Positions 9,901 to 18,100 of a DNA stretch of 42,135 bases are shown here, piece after piece. The notes beneath the pieces were generated by a model. The model was not told where the DNA came from, did no database searches, and saw only the letters and a list, made by a program, of their open reading frames with translations. This stretch comes from Lachnospiraceae bacterium. GTDB lineage: Bacteria; Bacillota; Clostridia; Lachnospirales; Lachnospiraceae. The DNA lies in NCBI GenBank assembly GCA_017393285.1, contig JAFORL010000025.1:1-42135 (forward strand). The letters are read 5' to 3'. How positions within the stretch are numbered: position 1 is the stretch's first letter; each line of letters begins with the position of its first letter. A program made the position numbers and the translations under genes.

Positions 9901-11365
9901 CTTAGGCTTTTATGGTGATAAGGAGCCGGATATCGACCTAAACTTTTCAGGGGAATACCAGAACCATGCCCATGATTATACGGAGGTTATTTTTGGCGCC
10001 GGGCAAACCTTTCGTGCCGGAACCATTGGTACTATGGCAGAAAAAACAGCCTATGGATATGTATACAAATATTTTGAGGAAAAACAGATCCATAAGCGCA
10101 GGGCAGAAATGGAGCGAATTGCCCAAGGTTGTGTTGGTGTAAGAAGAACCACAGGACAGCATCCGGGGGGAATTATTGTATTGCCGATCGGGGAAGAAAT
10201 CAATTCCTTTACACCGGTACAAAGACCGGCAAATGATATGACAACCCAGACCATCACCACACATTTTGATTACCATTCCATTGATCATAACTTGTTAAAA
10301 CTAGATATACTGGGACACGATGATCCTACCATGATTCGTATGTTAGAAGATTTGACTGGCGTAGATGCTAAGACCATTCGATTTGATGATGAAAAAGTCT
10401 TATCTTTGTTTGAAGATTTGCACGCTTTAAAAATTCAACCGGAGGATTTAGATGGTTGTGATTTGGGATCCTTGGGAATTCCAGAGTTTGGTACAGACTT
10501 TGTTATGCAGATGTTACGGGATACCAAACCCAAGACCTTTTCAGACTTGGTACGTATTTCCGGATTGTCACATGGTACGGATGTGTGGTTGAATAATGCC
10601 CAGTATTTTATCGCCCAGGGAAATTGTACCTTGTCCACAGCCATATGTACCCGTGATGATATTATGACATTTTTGATTCACACAGGAGTAGAAAATGGTT
10701 TGGCATTTAAAATTATGGAGAGTGTACGTAAGGGTAAAGGTTTGCAGGATCATATGGTGGACGCCATGGAGGCAGCAGGGGTACCGGAATGGTATATGGA
10801 GTCCTGTAGAAGAATTAAATATATGTTCCCGAAAGCGCATGCGGCAGCTTACGTTATGATGGCCTTTCGTATTGCCTATTTTAAAGTTTACTATCCATTG
10901 GCTTATTATGCGGCCTATTTTAGTATTCGAGCTTCTGCCTTTAACTATGAACTGATGTGTCTGGGAAGAGAACGTTTGGAATATCATATGGCAGATTACA
11001 AAAAACGAAGCAATGATTTGACTGCGAAAGAACAGGATACCTTAAAAGATATGAAGTTGGTATTGGAAATGTATGCCAGAGGATATGAATTTATGCCGAT
11101 TGATATTTACAGTGCCAAAGCCAGATATTTTCAGATTGTGGACGGTAAATTGATGCCAGCTTTAAATACCATTGACGGTTTGGGCGATAAGGCTGCAGAT
11201 GGCGTGGTAGAAGGGGCTAAATTGGGAAAATTCCTTTCCAGAGAAGATTTTAAGAATCGTTGTAAGGTGAGTGGTACGGTAGTAGAAACCATGGCAGATT
11301 TAGGTTTGTTGGGAGATTTGCCATTATCCAACCAAATTTCACTGATGGATTTCTTTGGTGCATAA
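6959..11365 (+). CDS. polC: DNA polymerase III alpha subunit, PolC type
   Basis: Replicative DNA polymerase of low-GC Gram-positives, with polymerase and 3'-5' proofreading activity in one chain of 1,468 aa. Order of parts: N-terminal domain; a lysine/glutamate-rich linker (about 180-215); an OB fold; a PHP domain starting at LHAHTLMSDMD (His357, His359); an inserted DnaQ-like exonuclease with D-I-E-T (Asp444, Glu446) and HRAVDDA; the rest of PHP; then the polymerase palm with PDIDLNFSGEY (Asp991, Asp993). A CxxC zinc-like pair (CAHC ... CPNC) lies just before the palm motif. The start at 6959 follows AAGAGGG by 6-7 nt; the frame is open from 6908 but without a comparable ribosome site. A terminator follows at once. 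Confidence 0.97.
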   Translation: MLFFQAFENLQVSQKIHDLFADVEVKKIVASKDQTRLTVHILSNRLLTYANIKKMEYQVKKQVFQNTVSELVFQEKYQLSDQYTPEKLMPLYYDSLLQELKEVSILDFEIIYNASYHFEGNTLIFDCEKNFLADMRAHTLKAYFEDLFLHRFGFTIQVEYTYHEPEKRKEEPELFVPIPETMKKAEHLIAEEKANPEKKKEKTEKKEVKEQKEWKNFDRSRSNYRKMQNDPDMIYGRAFEGDSIPIEEIVDEIGEVIIMGKILSQDLHEIRNEKTIVTLHVTDFTDTIAVKLFVRNEQLDSITEGLGKGKFVRIKGMAIFDRYDKEITIGSVVGIKAIGDFVKKREDHSEQKRVELHAHTLMSDMDAVVDVKTMIKRAKTWGHKAIAITDHGVVQSFTDASHALDKGDDFKIIYGMEGYLVDDVKNIIENAKGQTIDSPCVVFDIETTGFSATRDKIIEIGAVKVVEGKIVDKYSTFVNPEVPIPFEIENLTHINDEMVMGAPTIDEILPQFLEFCKDCILVAHNAGFDVGFIREKAKTLGITTDFTVIDTVGLARMLLPHMSRFKLNLVAKEMHVTLDSHHRAVDDAGATAEIFVKFVAKLKEQNLYTLDEINAANSTSPEVIKKLPTYHVIILAKNELGRINLYRLVSKSHIDFYARRPRIPKSLLEENREGLIIGSACEAGELFRALVRNESQDEITRIVNFYDYLEIQPIGNNEFMKRSEKSEYAEIQTDEDLQEYNKKIVELAEQFHKLCVATCDVHFLDPEDEVYRRIIMAGKGFADADQQPPLYLRTTDEMLEEFKYLGREKAMEVVVTNTNKIADMVERIVPVRPDKCPPVIENSDKELRKICYDKAHSMYGDPLPEPVESRLEKELNSIIGNGFAVMYIIAQKLVWKSNEDGYLVGSRGSVGSSFVATMSGITEVNPLPAHYYCAHCHYTDFDSEEVKAYAGKSGCDMPDKLCPNCGEPLIKDGHEIPFETFLGFYGDKEPDIDLNFSGEYQNHAHDYTEVIFGAGQTFRAGTIGTMAEKTAYGYVYKYFEEKQIHKRRAEMERIAQGCVGVRRTTGQHPGGIIVLPIGEEINSFTPVQRPANDMTTQTITTHFDYHSIDHNLLKLDILGHDDPTMIRMLEDLTGVDAKTIRFDDEKVLSLFEDLHALKIQPEDLDGCDLGSLGIPEFGTDFVMQMLRDTKPKTFSDLVRISGLSHGTDVWLNNAQYFIAQGNCTLSTAICTRDDIMTFLIHTGVENGLAFKIMESVRKGKGLQDHMVDAMEAAGVPEWYMESCRRIKYMFPKAHAAAYVMMAFRIAYFKVYYPLAYYAAYFSIRASAFNYELMCLGRERLEYHMADYKKRSNDLTAKEQDTLKDMKLVLEMYARGYEFMPIDIYSAKARYFQIVDGKLMPALNTIDGLGDKAADGVVEGAKLGKFLSREDFKNRCKVSGTVVETMADLGLLGDLPLSNQISLMDFFGA

Positions 11366-11370
11366 AACAA

Positions 11371-11393
11371 AAAAGGTTGTGTCACAGCCTTTT
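11371..11393 (+). terminator. Terminator after polC
   Basis: AAAAGGTTGT (11371-11380) pairs with ACAGCCTTTT (11384-11393) across a 3-nt loop with one G-U pair. The A- and T-rich arms make it usable from both strands, suiting the convergent polC and carboxypeptidase genes. It starts 5 nt after the polC stop and abuts the palindromic element. Confidence 0.75.
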
Positions 11394-11552
11394 ATGTTCT
11401 CTCGGAATCTCCTTTATTCAATAATTTCGGCTATATTTTCCTTGGATGTTCTCCATTTCCGCTTCGTACACACCGTGTACGCACTGCGGGAATGTTGTTA
11501 TTCCAAAAAATCAATCTCGAAATTCTTGTATATAAAGACTCCGAGAGAACAT
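11394..11552. repeat. 159-nt centred palindromic element between convergent genes
   Basis: The outer 13 bp are perfectly inverted: ATGTTCTCTCGGA at 11394-11406 and its complement at 11540-11552. The centre is also perfect: CGTACAC (11465-11471), loop ACC, GTGTACG (11475-11481), flanked by CCGC (11459-11462) and GCGG (11486-11489). Each arm is exactly 78 nt, and blocks such as AATTTCG and TTGGA also match between arms with 1-2 nt shifts. This is a diverged but full-length palindrome. It could be a miniature mobile element or a large bidirectional terminator. No coding potential is supported in it. Confidence 0.7.
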
Positions 11553-11586
11553 TTTTTTGGTAAGGGGGAATGTGCTACAGGTATTC

Positions 11587-12972
11587 TTAATTTGTGGTTT
11601 GCAGGGTCGAAATTTCATGGCCCAACAAAACCGCCTGACTTTTGGTTAAGGAATCAGAAGGATCTGTTGGTAATTTTGTGTTCCATAGGTTGTTTTGTAT
11701 GAGAAAACAAAGGGCCATATAATCTGTCTGGCTAAGTTCTTCCACAATATTCAGAGAATTACAGTAATTTGCCATTGCAGCCTGCCATTCAGTTTCCGGT
11801 AGGTCGGCGATACAGGAGGGCAGTTGTCCGCCACCATAATTGTTATAAAAAGTTTGGGCAAAAGCCAGAAGGGACAGTGGCTGGTCTGCATCTTCTTCCG
11901 TCGTTTGCAAGTTGCTATTTCCAAAGATATTGATTAGTTGATACAGGGTAGTTTGGTCTGCTGCCTGCTCTGGGTAAAATCGGGAGGCTTGTGAAAGTAG
12001 CCCTTCATCATAGGCAGTCTGTATCAGATCTTCTTCCTCAGTATAACGAACATCCCAAAAGCCTTTTTTGAGTGTTAGATTACCGGCATTTTCTTGCTTA
12101 AAAATGTAATCCAATAATTTTCTGATATCGGCATACATGGTGCTGTGACTACGATTGCCAAAAAAAGCACAAATGACTTCGTGACCTGCTTTGTCCTTGG
12201 CGGTAGCGATTAAGACAGAGCCTGCAGCTCGCGTGGTGCCGGTTTTGGTTCCAATAATTTGATAAGAAGCTCGGTCATAAGGAACACTTCTATAAAATTG
12301 GTTGGTGCTGTGTATCACAAAACTTTTCTTATGCTTTGCTTTTGGCACCCGATAGGAAGCTTTTGCTACAATATTACGAATGGTTGCATTGCTCATGGCA
12401 TGTCGTGCCAAAATGGTAAAATCTTTTGCAGTTGTGTAAGTTTTATAGTATCGGTCTCCCTTATCTAATCCTACAGGATTGTCAAAACTAGTATGTGTCA
12501 TTCCGTAAGCACTGGCTTTTTGATTCATCTGTTTCAGAAAAGTAGGTAAAGAACCACAGGAACCATAAGCTAAAACATAAGATGCATCTGCTGCAGATGG
12601 CAACAAGAGCATATGTAATAGGGAAGATACCGTATAGGTATCCCCGGCACGCAGACCCACCTTTGCAGAACTGGAAGATACTTTGCTGAGCATGGTCTTG
12701 GTAACAGTGATTTGATCGGAAGTATTACAATAATCCAGAACCACTAAGGCTGTCATCAGTTTGACAGTGCTTGCAGGATAAATTTTTTTGTTGGCCTGAT
12801 ACTGTAACAACAATTGTTGGGAGTTTGCATCGACGATTGCATATGCATGTGCAAAGACAGATGGTTTGTTGGCTGCCTTAGCGGTATTTGGGGAAAGTGG
12901 TTGCAAGAAGGCAATCACTATACATAAGACCATGCATAGACAGGAGATTCTTTTCATTTTCCTTATTTTCAT
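11587..12972 (-). CDS. D-alanyl-D-alanine carboxypeptidase (DacF-like, peptidase S11) with altered SxN motif
   Basis: Exported low-molecular-weight penicillin-binding protein expected to trim the terminal D-Ala of peptidoglycan stems. A signal peptide is clear (MKIRKMKRIS, hydrophobic core, then NTAKAAN, cleavage after about residue 34). The serine acyl-enzyme motif S-T-V-K is at 68-71 and the KTG box at 243-245. The second catalytic motif, normally S-x-N, reads S-A-A at 126-128, so the asparagine is missing. The last 140 residues contain two stretches that resemble degenerate S-layer-homology repeats (AYDEGLLSQASRFYPEQAA and a second near LWNTKLPTDPSDSLTKSQAV). These might bind the wall or be inactive relics. 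GAGGG lies 6-7 nt before the start. It follows the ABC-F gene on the same strand. Confidence 0.88.
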   Translation of the reverse strand: MKIRKMKRISCLCMVLCIVIAFLQPLSPNTAKAANKPSVFAHAYAIVDANSQQLLLQYQANKKIYPASTVKLMTALVVLDYCNTSDQITVTKTMLSKVSSSSAKVGLRAGDTYTVSSLLHMLLLPSAADASYVLAYGSCGSLPTFLKQMNQKASAYGMTHTSFDNPVGLDKGDRYYKTYTTAKDFTILARHAMSNATIRNIVAKASYRVPKAKHKKSFVIHSTNQFYRSVPYDRASYQIIGTKTGTTRAAGSVLIATAKDKAGHEVICAFFGNRSHSTMYADIRKLLDYIFKQENAGNLTLKKGFWDVRYTEEEDLIQTAYDEGLLSQASRFYPEQAADQTTLYQLINIFGNSNLQTTEEDADQPLSLLAFAQTFYNNYGGGQLPSCIADLPETEWQAAMANYCNSLNIVEELSQTDYMALCFLIQNNLWNTKLPTDPSDSLTKSQAVLLGHEISTLQTTN

Positions 12973-12998
12973 TATAAACCCTCATTTCTTTTGTAAAT

Positions 12999-13038
12999 AT
13001 AGGTGTAGTTCTGTAAGCTTGCTAAGAACCACACCTAT
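12999..13038 (-). terminator. Hairpin between the ABC-F gene and the carboxypeptidase gene
   Basis: ATAGGTGTAGTTCT (12999-13012) pairs with AGAACCACACCTAT (13025-13038), 14 bp with one G-U pair. It follows the ABC-F stop on the minus strand by 25 nt. The trailing T run is poor, so termination may be partial, allowing read-through into the carboxypeptidase gene. Confidence 0.55.
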
Positions 13039-13063
13039 TTGATCAACAAATCATTTTTCTTTT

Positions 13064-14617
13064 CTAAGAAATCCGTGTACTCCAGTTGGAGCAATCGATA
13101 ATTTTTGTTGCCCAATCTTCATAAAAATCAGGCTCATGACAAATTAAAATAATGCTACCTTTGTAAGCCTTTAAGGCACGTTTCAATTCCTCTTTGGCTT
13201 CTACATCCAAATGGTTGGTAGGCTCGTCCAACAATAGCACATTGGTTTCTTTGTTAATTAACTTGCACAAACGGACTTTTGCCTGTTCACCACCACTTAA
13301 GACACGCACCTGACTTTCAATATGTTTGGTGGTAAGCCCACATTTTGCCAAGGCAGACCGCACTTCATATTGTGTCATGGAAGGAAATTCCTTCCAAATT
13401 TCTTCTATACAAGTGTTGTTTTTTGCACCTGTCATTTCCTGTTCAAAATATCCTAAGTGTAAATAATCACCCAAAGTAACAGAGCCATGTAAAGATGGTA
13501 TAATTCCTAAAATACTCTTTAATAGCGTCGTTTTTCCGATACCGTTGGCACCTGTCAAAACAAGGCGTTCTCCACGTTCCATTTTTAGATGAATAGGGGA
13601 AGAGAGTGGACTGTCATATCCAATCACTAAGCCTTTTGCATGGAAAATTTCTTTTCCAGCCGCACGTGCATCTTTAAAATGAAACTCTGGTTTCGGTTTT
13701 TCTTTTGATATTTCAATCAAATCCATTTTATCTAATTTCTTTTGTCTGGACATGGCCATATTTCGTGTGGATACACGTGCCTTATTTCTGGCAACAAAAT
13801 CTTTCAGGTTTTTGATTTCCTGCTGTTGTCTTTCGTATGCTGCTTCTAATTGTGCTTTTTTTGCAGCATACACTTCCTGAAATTTATCATAATCACCTAC
13901 ATAACGAGTTAAGGCTTGATTTTCCATGTGATAGATTAAATTAATGACACTATTTAAGAAAGGAATATCATGTGAAATTAAAATAAAGGCATTTTCATAT
14001 TCCTGTAAATAGCGCTTGAGCCATTCAATATGTACGGTATCTAAGTAGTTGGTTGGCTCGTCTAGCAATAAGATATCTGGCTTTTCTAATAAAAGTTTGG
14101 CCAATAAAATCTTGGTACGCTGTCCACCACTTAATTCGGTTACATCTCGTTCTAGTCCTATTTCCAACAATCCCAACGCACGAGCAACTTCGTCGATTTT
14201 CGCATCAATGTTATAGAAGTCATGCATATCCAACAAATCCTGAATGGTTCCAAATTCTTCCATCAGTGCTTCCAGTTGGTTCTCATCTGCTTCTGCCATT
14301 TGTGCACAAAGGTGATTCATCTTTTCTTCTTGTTCATATAAGAAAGAGAAGGCTGCTTTTAATACATCACGAATTGTCATCCCTTTTTCTAAGACAGCAT
14401 GTTGGTCTAAATATCCTACACGAACATTTTTTGCCCAGGTTATAGTACCTTCATCTGGCATTAGTTTACCGGTTATAATGTTAAAAAATGTAGATTTTCC
14501 TTCTCCATTGGCACCAATTAATCCGATATGCTCACCTTTGAGCAGGCGAAATGATACATCGTCAAAAATGGCACGATCTCCAAAACCATGGCTGAGATGT
14601 TCAACATTTAATATCAT
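13064..14617 (-). CDS. ABC-F family ATPase (two ATP-binding cassettes)
   Basis: Soluble twin-cassette ATPase of the ABC-F group. These proteins act on the ribosome E site in translation or antibiotic protection rather than in transport. Cassette 1 has Walker A GANGEGKST (about 35-43), signature LSGGQRTK and Walker B LLLDEPTNYLD. Cassette 2 has GANGIGKTT, LSGGEQAK and LLLDEPTNHLD. A charged coiled-coil linker (about 240-310) joins them, as expected for the P-site interaction motif. No transmembrane segment is present. At 517 aa and with a short C-terminus it resembles housekeeping types such as YfmM/YkpA/YbiT, but the subgroup cannot be fixed by eye. A resistance role is not shown. Confidence 0.9.
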   Translation of the reverse strand: MILNVEHLSHGFGDRAIFDDVSFRLLKGEHIGLIGANGEGKSTFFNIITGKLMPDEGTITWAKNVRVGYLDQHAVLEKGMTIRDVLKAAFSFLYEQEEKMNHLCAQMAEADENQLEALMEEFGTIQDLLDMHDFYNIDAKIDEVARALGLLEIGLERDVTELSGGQRTKILLAKLLLEKPDILLLDEPTNYLDTVHIEWLKRYLQEYENAFILISHDIPFLNSVINLIYHMENQALTRYVGDYDKFQEVYAAKKAQLEAAYERQQQEIKNLKDFVARNKARVSTRNMAMSRQKKLDKMDLIEISKEKPKPEFHFKDARAAGKEIFHAKGLVIGYDSPLSSPIHLKMERGERLVLTGANGIGKTTLLKSILGIIPSLHGSVTLGDYLHLGYFEQEMTGAKNNTCIEEIWKEFPSMTQYEVRSALAKCGLTTKHIESQVRVLSGGEQAKVRLCKLINKETNVLLLDEPTNHLDVEAKEELKRALKAYKGSIILICHEPDFYEDWATKIIDCSNWSTRIS

Positions 14618-15050
14618 AGTCTCACCAATTTATCCTTTCTTTCATCAAATGTGTATGTAACCATACAATCTTGTGGAAAAAATATGTATATATAGCTAAT
14701 TACCTATACTGGTACTTATATAGGTAAAAGTTTGAAGCCTCACAAGATGTATGTTTCAATCTGGACTTGCATTTATACGATACCAGAAATGCTACAGAAA
14801 ACAATGTTTATCTTATCATGAATCGCAAGAATAGAAAAGAATTTTTTTAAAAAAAGTGTACAGCTATATCATAGCTCTATGCTTCTTTCTGTTAAAACTG
14901 TTGTCGAAGGCTCATATATAGGCTTTCTTTATAGGTTTGGAAGGCTTGCAGTGACTGCGCTAATGGGCTGTGGAATACACAGGTAACAAAACTTTAAAAT
15001 GGGATAAAACCTGACGCTTACCTGTTTGCAGGTGAAATAAAAAATACCCC
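14618..15050. other. Divergent intergenic region between the ABC-F gene and gltB
   Basis: About 430 nt with no supported gene. It holds the candidate minus-strand promoter for the ABC-F gene and an inverted repeat TACCTATA (14701-14708) / TATAGGTA (14718-14725) overlapping that promoter. It also contains a small hairpin AGCTAT/ATAGCT near 14863-14877 and ACCTG/CAGGT at about 15020-15033, just before the gltB promoter. No known riboswitch class was recognised. Confidence 0.5.
14717..14745 (-). promoter_or_regulatory. Candidate promoter of the ABC-F gene
   Basis: On the minus strand TTGTGA (14745-14740), a 17-nt spacer and TATATA (14722-14717) form a sigma-A-type promoter. The leader to the start codon would be about 90 nt. 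The -10 lies inside an 8-bp inverted repeat spanning 14701-14725. Confidence 0.5.
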
Positions 15051-15079
15051 TTGCATTTTATTTTTGATTGTAGTATAAT
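15051..15079 (+). promoter_or_regulatory. gltB promoter
   Basis: TTGCAT (15051-15056), 17-nt spacer, perfect TATAAT (15074-15079). Transcription should start near 15086, leaving a leader of about 84 nt that contains a terminator-like hairpin. Confidence 0.75.
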
Positions 15080-15097
15080 ACCAAACAGGAAAAGAAC

Positions 15098-15147
15098 AAA
15101 GGCGTTCTTGTGTATAAGATACTTATGCACAAGTGCGTCTTTTTTTT
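15098..15147 (+). terminator. Terminator-like hairpin in the gltB leader (possible attenuator)
   Basis: A 21-bp arm (15098-15118) pairs with 15122-15142 across a 3-nt loop, with only wobble pairs and one mismatch, and T8 follows at 15140-15147. It has the full form of an intrinsic terminator but lies between the gltB promoter and the gltB start. It therefore either attenuates gltB or stops upstream read-through. Confidence 0.7.
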
Positions 15148-15169
15148 GTACAGAAAGGAATGTGTTGCA

Positions 15170-18100
15170 ATGGAAGAATGTCAGAGAAAAATACAAGGGT
15201 TGTATGATCCTAGATGGGAACATGATAACTGTGGAATTGGAGCAGTTGTAAATAAAAAAGGTATCAAATCCCATGAGACTGTAGAAAACGCCTTGAAGAT
15301 TGTGGAAAACTTGGAACACAGAGCAGGTAAAGATGCCTCTGGAGAAACTGGAGACGGTGTAGGTATTCTTTTGCAAATTTCACATAAGTTCTTTAGTGAA
15401 GCTGCGAAAGAAGCTAACATTACAATTGGAAAAGAAAGAGAATATGGTATTGCCATGTTTTTCTTACCACAAAATGAATTGAACCGTAGACGTGCCATGC
15501 GTATGTTCGAATTGATTGTGGAAAAAGAAGAATTAGAATTCCTGGGCTGGAGAAAGGTTCCGGTACATCAGGAAGTATTAGGTAAAACAGCCTTAGATTG
15601 CATGCCATATATTGCCCAGGCATTTATCAAAAAGCCAGCCAATATCAAAAAAGGTTTGGATTTTGATAGAAAACTATTCATTGTAAGAAGATTATTTGAA
15701 AATTCATCCAATGAAGATACCTATGTTGTTTCTTTGTCTAGTAGAACCATTGTGTATAAAGGTATGTTTTTGGTTGGACAGCTTCGTTCTTTTTTCCAGG
15801 ATTTACAAAGCCCTGCTTATGAATCTGCCATTGCATTGGTACATTCACGTTTTAGTACGAATACACAGCCAAGCTGGAGAAGAGCACATCCAAACCGCTT
15901 TATTGTGCATAATGGAGAAATTAATACCATTGCTGGTAACGCAGATAAGATGCATGCAAGAGAAGAAACCATGGCTTCAGAATACCTAAAAGGAGAAATG
16001 CATAAGATTTTACCTGTTGTTGACCAAAATGGTTCTGATTCTGCCAGATTGGACAATACATTGGAATTTTTGGTAATGAGTGGTATGGAATTACCATTGG
16101 CGGTTATGATTACCATTCCGGAACCATGGGCAAATGATAGAAGCATGAGTAGAGATAAAAAAGAATTTTACCAATACTATGCTACCATGATGGAACCATG
16201 GGATGGTCCTGCATCTATCTTGTTCTCAGATGGAGATATTATGGGAGCAGTGCTTGACCGAAATGGTTTGCGTCCATCTCGTTACTATATCACAGATGAT
16301 GACAATATTATTCTTTCCTCAGAAGTTGGTGTTTTGGATATTCCAGAAGAAAAAATTGTGAAGAAAGATCGTTTGCGTCCTGGTAAAATGCTTTTGGTAG
16401 ATACTGTAAAGGGTGAGTTGATTGATGATGAAACCATCAAGGAAAGATATGCCAAGAGACAACCTTATGGGGAATGGCTGGATAGCAATTTATTACATTT
16501 GAAAGAACTTCGTATTCCAAACAAAAAAGTGGAGGAGTACACAGGGGAACAGGCAGAACGTTTGAGAAAAGCCTTTGGCTACACTTATGAAGAATGCAAA
16601 AACAGTATTTTAACCATGGCTATGAATGGTGCAGAGCCAATTGGTGCCATGGGAACGGATACGCCAATTCCACCTCTTTCTGAACGTCCACAACCATTGT
16701 TCAATTATTTTAAACAGTTATTCGCGCAAGTAACCAACCCACCGATAGATGCTTTGCGTGAAAAGGTAGTTACCTCTACTTCTGTTTACATTGGTACTGC
16801 TGGAAATATTTTGGAAGAAAAAGAAGCAAACTGTAATGTAATGCGTATTGACAATCCAATTTTGACAAATACGGATATGTTAAAGATTAAAATGATGAAG
16901 GTAAGGGGATTTAAGGTGGAAGTGATTCCAATTATCTACTATACCTCTACCTCTTTGGAAAAAGCCATTGACCATGTATGTATGGAGGCGGATCGTGCCT
17001 ATAGAGATGGAGCCAACATCTTAGTCTTATCAGATAGAGGTGTAGATGAGAATCATGTGGCAATTCCATCTTTACTTGCAATTTCTGCATTACAAAGACA
17101 TTTGATTCGCACCAAAAAGAGAACGAGAGTGTCTGTTATTTTAGAAACAGCAGAACCTAGAGAAGTGCATCATTTTGCTACCCTGATTGGATTTGGTGCT
17201 AGTGCCATCAATCCATATTTGGCGATTGATACCATTGGAGAGATGGTACATTCAGAATTGCTGGACAAGGATTATTATGCAGCAGTTGATGATTATACCA
17301 ATGCCATTAAGAATAGTATTATTAAGATTGGTTCTAAGATGGGAATTTCCACGATTCAGTCCTACATGGGTTCTCGTATTTTTGAAGCAATCGGTATCAG
17401 CGAAGAAGTAATCAACCGTTATTTTGCAGGTGTGGTAAGTCGTGTGGGCGGAATTGACATGGCAGCCATTGAAAAGCAAATTGAAGATTTACATTCACAA
17501 GCCTTCGATCCATTGGATTTGGGAGTAGATTTGTCATTGGAAAGCAATGGTACCCATAAATCCAGAAGTGGAAAAGAAAAGCATTTATACAATCCACAAA
17601 CCATTTACTTGCTACAAAAAGCTACCAGAGAAGGAAACTATGACACCTTTAAGGAATATTCTGCATTGATGGATCAGGAAGAAAGCGAAAGTAATTTACG
17701 TGGCTTGATGGACTTCAAATTCCCTAAAAAAGGAATTGACATTGCAGAGGTAGAAAGTGTTGATGAAATTGTAAAACGTTTCAAAACAGGTGCGATGTCC
17801 TATGGTTCCATCTCAAAAGAAGCACATGAGTGTATGGCAATTGCCATGAATCGTTTGGGTGGTAAGTCCAACAGTGGAGAAGGTGGCGAAAGTTTTGACC
17901 GTCTTGCAACGAAGGGAACAGCGGAGAATCGTTGTTCGGCAATTAAGCAGGTGGCATCTGGCCGTTTTGGCGTAACATCGCAATATCTGGTAAGCGCTGA
18001 TGAAATTCAAATTAAAATGGCACAAGGAGCAAAGCCGGGAGAAGGTGGACATTTGCCAGGAAAGAAAGTATATCCTTGGGTAGCAAAATGTAGAAATTCT

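Noticed and set aside
11355..11702. 115-codon plus-strand open frame after polC
   Set aside because: It runs through the polC terminator, the palindrome and the antisense end of the carboxypeptidase gene, and lacks a ribosome site.
14880..15045. Possible riboswitch or small RNA before the gltB promoter
   Set aside because: Only weak small hairpins are present and no known core motif (glutamine, T-box, SRP, 6S) was recognised.
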